In this document: piece by piece, positions 61,401 to 64,000 of the stretch | Numbering within the stretch: the stretch's first letter is position 1 | How the letters are laid out: each line of letters starts with the position of its first letter | Origin: Chitinophaga agri | GTDB lineage: Bacteria > Bacteroidota > Bacteroidia > Chitinophagales > Chitinophagaceae | Reading direction: 5' to 3' | DNA: 64,000 bases | NCBI RefSeq assembly: GCF_010093065.1 | Contig: NZ_CP048113.1 | Span: forward strand, 6,466,001 to 6,530,000 | Translations under genes and position numbers: made by a program | The notes under the pieces: model-generated | What the model saw: only the letters and a program-made list of their open reading frames with translations | Told to the model about the DNA's origin: nothing | Database searches by the model: none

Positions 61401-61918
61401 TTCCCGAGTTTGAGTTTGACTTTCCGGTATCCGCGTTTTACCCGGATATGCTGAATGGTTTGTCAGACGAGCGGACAAGTGTGGTAGTGCGCCGCTTTCA
61501 TGAGCAGGGTAGCCATGAACTGGAAGGGATCATGAATGGTAAGATGGACCTATTCTTTGAGCATGAAGGCCGGTATTATATTCTGGACTGGAAGTCGAAC
61601 TACCTGGGAGGCACGCCGGATGATTATACACCAGCTGCTGTAGCTGCAGCCATGAATGAGAATAACTACCATCTGCAATACCTGATCTACACACTGGCTG
61701 CTACGAAATACCTGCAAAGCCGGCTGCATAAATTCGATTACGAGAAGCAGTTTGGAGGTGTGATCTACTGTTTTGTGAGGGGCATAAGAAAAGGGCAGTC
61801 TACCGGTATATTTACCACTAAACCACCCTTTTCCAAGATACTGCAACTGCAGAATAGTCTATCGCCTGATGTCAGCAAAAAACAACCTCCGCAGAAGGAA
61901 CTATTTAACTTCGACTAA
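58454..61918 (+). CDS. recB: RecB, exodeoxyribonuclease V beta subunit (helicase-nuclease)
   Basis: 1154 residues. Walker A ASAGTGKT (25-32), Walker B DEFQDTDRMQ, GDPKQSIYAWRKADI, TIHKSKGLEYKIV and LLYVAITRG of a superfamily 1A helicase, then a C-terminal PD-(D/E)XK nuclease with Asp1032, Asp1045 and Lys1047 (GKMDLFF, ILDWKSN). It cuts DNA and loads RecA after Chi. The last 18 bp overlap the 3' end of the gene on the opposite strand. Confidence 0.95.
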   Translation: MNEHISYQEFNAATVPLQESNLIEASAGTGKTYSIAILVLRLVLENALSIKEILMVTFTKAAVAELEERIRLFVRNAYKITEGHETYDENIFRLVEAAVHRNGLETVRQQLRDAVLFLDETAVLTIHSFCQKTLNEFAFETDQLFGAEMIQDTKTLISEEVQKFWRRYVTTLDIRLLEKIWEPNLMDDINNALNEHMGGKRYYAYQPGRRYTIKPKEQEDWLHQLDTLDEIRETAAQKVLEMVVNEREKIREACKSNANARRYLLPLVDDTEKFIATVQARRNESEYISKTVPDLVEVMTAADLIDEQRKEIVQQVTSRLYCFAIEEIAAGVKGFKKRNNLLSYDDMITNLHRALVEKNNPRLEEVLREKYKAVFVDEFQDTDRMQYEIFEKAFGKDTILFYIGDPKQSIYAWRKADIFTYFKARESVQQRYSMNRNFRSSAPFIDAMNQFFLPVEHFDTFYFEGEAKAIDYFRVESPEDNTKGLLFRGDEPDVPISVFDAANNEELAAAVAAQVAMLLRSGEYFIGDEDERRPVRPSDIGVLVRTGKQGREIKTQLARQGVSAVTVDDARVLQSEEATYLLYLMEAMLAPNRSSINRALLSPFTGLKLESVLTLDDEVTLSLFGNYKNKWQQDGIYTAMMDFVADFNIRNVLLHTHTESGERIISNLFQLTELVHQIQNRKNLSMMELVSWLKRGIDGMATEGDEYEQRIESDEEAVNIVTIHKSKGLEYKIVMAPYLDFIPKKQINFFSFRDPDTGDYVGIEKKRMTEEQSNSYARQTEQENRRLLYVAITRGVYKCFIFSNNDKYHKESTLKEFLKVLRQAAISPGIIRFEAGLPVAPEQQPADHVLPLSPLDPQTPVRFVLKEQNWRKMSYTMLAAKAEHSLRARPLQQEDPYETFIFHTLKRGAKTGNLLHFLFENINFSDDVKWEKWLTETIRRFVPGQQELYGPMLRQLLEHVLQTDITVDGRTFPLSAVIWHKRIPEFEFDFPVSAFYPDMLNGLSDERTSVVVRRFHEQGSHELEGIMNGKMDLFFEHEGRYYILDWKSNYLGGTPDDYTPAAVAAAMNENNYHLQYLIYTLAATKYLQSRLHKFDYEKQFGGVIYCFVRGIRKGQSTGIFTTKPPFSKILQLQNSLSPDVSKKQPPQKELFNFD

Positions 61919-62806
61919 TACCGCCCGTTGCTGCTGCTCCAGTTTCGCCTGTACCAGCAATGCATGCAGTACTTCTGTGGAAAAACCATGCAGTAATAAT
62001 CTGAAGGCAGCACCTGCCATGGGCAATGGAATCATGGGGTGCTTATTGTTCAACGCAGTTAGTTTCTCCGGGCAGTCCATGATCGTCGCCGCATAGATAC
62101 CGATCACCTCATCCAGTTGGAGAGAGTTGGTAGCGCGCCAGAAGTCTGCGTCTGTCAGGAAGAACTGGTATACCGGCGTAAAGATCTCAATGGCTGTTCC
62201 CAGGTCAATGAAGTTCGTCCAGCCATCCCGGAACTCCTCAATGGGGATCGGTGTAGCAGAGATAGCACTGAAATCAGGCTGTTCCTGTTTAACCACTTTT
62301 ACACCTTTTTCGTCAATAGCCTTATTCAGGTTAATGATGAAATTATACAGGTTCAGGTCATGCTCCAGAAAGAGGTTATCTCTTACATCGGCCACCTTCA
62401 CCGGCTTCAGTGGATTCATGGGAATGTTCTCTGCTCCCCTCACATTATCCTTGATAAAGCGCAATACTTCAGAACCCAGGTAAAAATGCCGTAAGATCAG
62501 GTAGTTGGCCTCTGGTGTAATAAAATACTTCATGCCCCAGTAAAGGCTCTTATGAAGCATTTTAGGGGCATTGATCAGATTGGGTACAAAGATCTTAAAC
62601 ACCTGCATCAGTACAATGCTGATCCTCGCAAACGCCTTTATAACCGGATAGAGGAATTGTCTGCTCTTTGTAGATGAGTCATACAAAAAGGCGGCCTTCG
62701 CATCCGGGTTGAACGGAATACTTTTATCGAGGAACAACGCATGCCAGTGACTGGGATTGCGCGTGTCATGCGGCATCTGCTGATAATACTCCCTGTTATG
62801 TAACAT
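61901..62806 (-). CDS. Unrecognised protein paired with the ketosynthase/di-iron fusion
   Basis: 301 residues with no signal peptide. Residues of about 55-105 are hydrophobic and aromatic (FARISIVLMQVFKIFVPNLI) and may touch a membrane. It has a histidine-containing start (HDTRNPSHWHALF), TPEANYLILRHFYLGSEVLR and HGFSTEVLHAL. I do not recognise a named family. It starts 10 bp after the fusion gene's stop codon, so the two are an operon, and its stop codon lies inside recB on the other strand. Confidence 0.6.
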   Translation of the reverse strand: MLHNREYYQQMPHDTRNPSHWHALFLDKSIPFNPDAKAAFLYDSSTKSRQFLYPVIKAFARISIVLMQVFKIFVPNLINAPKMLHKSLYWGMKYFITPEANYLILRHFYLGSEVLRFIKDNVRGAENIPMNPLKPVKVADVRDNLFLEHDLNLYNFIINLNKAIDEKGVKVVKQEQPDFSAISATPIPIEEFRDGWTNFIDLGTAIEIFTPVYQFFLTDADFWRATNSLQLDEVIGIYAATIMDCPEKLTALNNKHPMIPLPMAGAAFRLLLHGFSTEVLHALLVQAKLEQQQRAVLVEVK

Positions 62807-62816
62807 ATGAATGTCT

Positions 62817-64000
62817 TTAGAAATTGTCGATTTCTTCCAGTTGCATGCGGTACAGCCTTGCGACCACTTTTGCAGTTTTTACGATCTTCTGTGCCATCTC
62901 CTGTGTGAGCAGGTCGGACTGGATCGCGTGCTCAAACCGTTCGAAGTGATTATCATTACTGTCACTGCTTTCATGGTAAATGAAGAAGGATACCTGACCG
63001 GCGTTCAGTTGTAATTGCTGCTGAATGGCACGCCCCCATTTACCTGATACCCGGTTGCCCAGTCCTTCGATGATGAACATACCTCCTAACAGATCAAACG
63101 GATCCGGCTGACTGGCACGCTGGAACATGTAGGCACTGAGTGCTTCACTGCCGATGTTCTTTTCTCCTGTATACAGGTCTTTTTCATTCCCGCCGCAGTT
63201 GATGTAGTTCTTTTCCAGTATCTGATAGTCGCGGTGCTCATCGGACGAGTGCCTGATGAAAGACGACCTGACATGGAAGTAGGGCATGCTCACATTGGAT
63301 GCCGCCCTGGCTATCCACTGGGAACCGTCTATCACCTGTTGCCGCAGGTTTAATAGCAGGCGTTTGTATTCTTCAATGGTCAACTGACCGTTGAATATCT
63401 TTTTAACGATCGGTACCTGTTGCAAAGAACGTTCAAAGTCAAACCATACGCCGGTCAGCTGCCTTACCAGCCATTCCTGTACCGGCTTTTGCTGTGTCCT
63501 GATCTCAGGGGCCTTTATCGTGGCGATATCTTCTGCGATACGTCCTGGCGCTGCCGGCGCCACAACACGTAGGAGCATATAACCGGTGATGAAGCGGCCG
63601 CTTTCAGGTACCATGCATAATATCTGCTGACCATGCTTCAACTGTCCGCTGCGCAGCAGTTCATCCAGCATGACAAAGATAGACGCTGATCCGACATTCC
63701 CTACGCTATAGAGATTCGTGAACCATTGTTCAGATGGAATCACTACACCGCCTTTTTCCAGCAGATCGGTGATCTGTTTCCTGAAATGGTGGGAAGAGTA
63801 GTGACATACCAGCCAGTCGATCGCATCGGGTGTTATTTTCTTTTCATCTACCAGTTCGAAGAACCGCTGTATGCCCAGCTTGACGATATTATCCACGAGC
63901 TGCATATCCTGCTTCAGGTTGATCGCGCCATCCTTATCAGCAGCGCTCATGCTTTCATAGTCCAGCCATGTTTTGGCAATGCTGCCATCAGCCTGTTTAT
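62817..64000 (-). CDS. Fusion of ketoacyl-ACP synthase III C-terminal half and haem-oxygenase-like di-iron domain (runs off right edge)
   Basis: At least 394 residues; the frame is open to the edge. The visible N-terminal 150 residues are the C-terminal half of a FabH-like thiolase fold: WLVCHYSSHHFRKQ aligns with the FabH catalytic-His helix, and YSVGNVGSASIFVMLDELLR with its catalytic Asn (GNTSAAS). The active-site Cys half is beyond the window. After a short linker (APGRIAEDIATIKAPEIRTQ) comes a 230-residue all-helical domain with HSSDEHRDYQILE and YHESSDSNDNHFERF, His/Asp/Glu spacing typical of haem-oxygenase-like di-iron oxidases (PqqC/UndA-type). It likely makes and oxidises a fatty acyl chain; product is unknown. 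Confidence 0.75.
   Translation of the reverse strand, partial: KQADGSIAKTWLDYESMSAADKDGAINLKQDMQLVDNIVKLGIQRFFELVDEKKITPDAIDWLVCHYSSHHFRKQITDLLEKGGVVIPSEQWFTNLYSVGNVGSASIFVMLDELLRSGQLKHGQQILCMVPESGRFITGYMLLRVVAPAAPGRIAEDIATIKAPEIRTQQKPVQEWLVRQLTGVWFDFERSLQQVPIVKKIFNGQLTIEEYKRLLLNLRQQVIDGSQWIARAASNVSMPYFHVRSSFIRHSSDEHRDYQILEKNYINCGGNEKDLYTGEKNIGSEALSAYMFQRASQPDPFDLLGGMFIIEGLGNRVSGKWGRAIQQQLQLNAGQVSFFIYHESSDSNDNHFERFEHAIQSDLLTQEMAQKIVKTAKVVARLYRMQLEEIDNF

Noticed and set aside
53422..61918. AddAB-type system
   Set aside because: Three subunits with RecD, RecC and RecB domain patterns are present, including a RecC-type non-helicase subunit.

Overview
The window looks like about 64 kb of chromosome from a Bacteroidota bacterium, most likely family Chitinophagaceae and plausibly Chitinophaga. 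The basis is the gene families present (SusC-era TonB receptor with a carboxypeptidase-like N-terminal domain, DUF1343/NamZ, Bacteroidota-type lipoproteins with acidic residues after the lipid cysteine, GAF/AraC families, alginate-export porin), a moderate GC content, several near-consensus Bacteroidota promoters (TTG about 20 nt before TAnnTTTG), and start regions without clear Shine-Dalgarno sequences. The taxonomic call is inference; no rRNA or tRNA gene was seen.

Region by region. 1-6.2 kb: a truncated siderophore-type TonB receptor (minus strand), a NamZ-like exo-muramidase, a DUF4236 protein, a small membrane protein with cysteine motifs, a VOC protein and an unrecognised secreted protein. 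6.2-16.9 kb: a lipoprotein GH5 glycoside hydrolase with a ricin-type lectin tail, a 1.2-kresidue TraB/GumN-type protein, a beta-lactamase-fold serine hydrolase with TPRs, an SDR, a DUF1361 membrane protein and two small unknowns. 17-28.5 kb is regulatory: a TPR histidine kinase with its LuxR-type response regulator, an archaemetzincin-like lipoprotein, an ECF sigma operon, two AraC regulators and a large GAF protein. 28.7-31.5 kb: an M17 N-domain protein with an alginate-export-type porin, and Dps.

31.7-37.0 kb is a five-gene minus-strand operon (class III aminotransferase, zinc alcohol dehydrogenase, HAD phosphatase, MFS transporter, fold-type I aminotransferase) that resembles a small-molecule pathway with its own exporter. 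The 826-bp gap after it holds a perfect 74-bp palindrome built from 11-bp units, a 21-bp tandem repeat that reads as a coiled-coil heptad in a possible gene remnant, and a strong terminator. Two paralogous lipoproteins follow.

39.2-53.3 kb carries two paralogous three-subunit molybdenum hydroxylases of the PaoABC/xanthine dehydrogenase type; only the second has a Tat signal. Between them lie surE, a diacylglycerol-kinase-family lipid kinase, an orphan ABC ATPase, a small UvrD-like helicase and a CHASE3-type histidine kinase with a single-domain response regulator. 53.4-61.9 kb is a recD-recC-recB operon. The right edge (61.9-64 kb) is a minus-strand pair: a protein fusing a ketoacyl-ACP synthase III C-terminal half to a haem-oxygenase-like di-iron domain, and an unrecognised 301-residue protein. 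This pair is the best candidate for an undescribed biosynthetic system.
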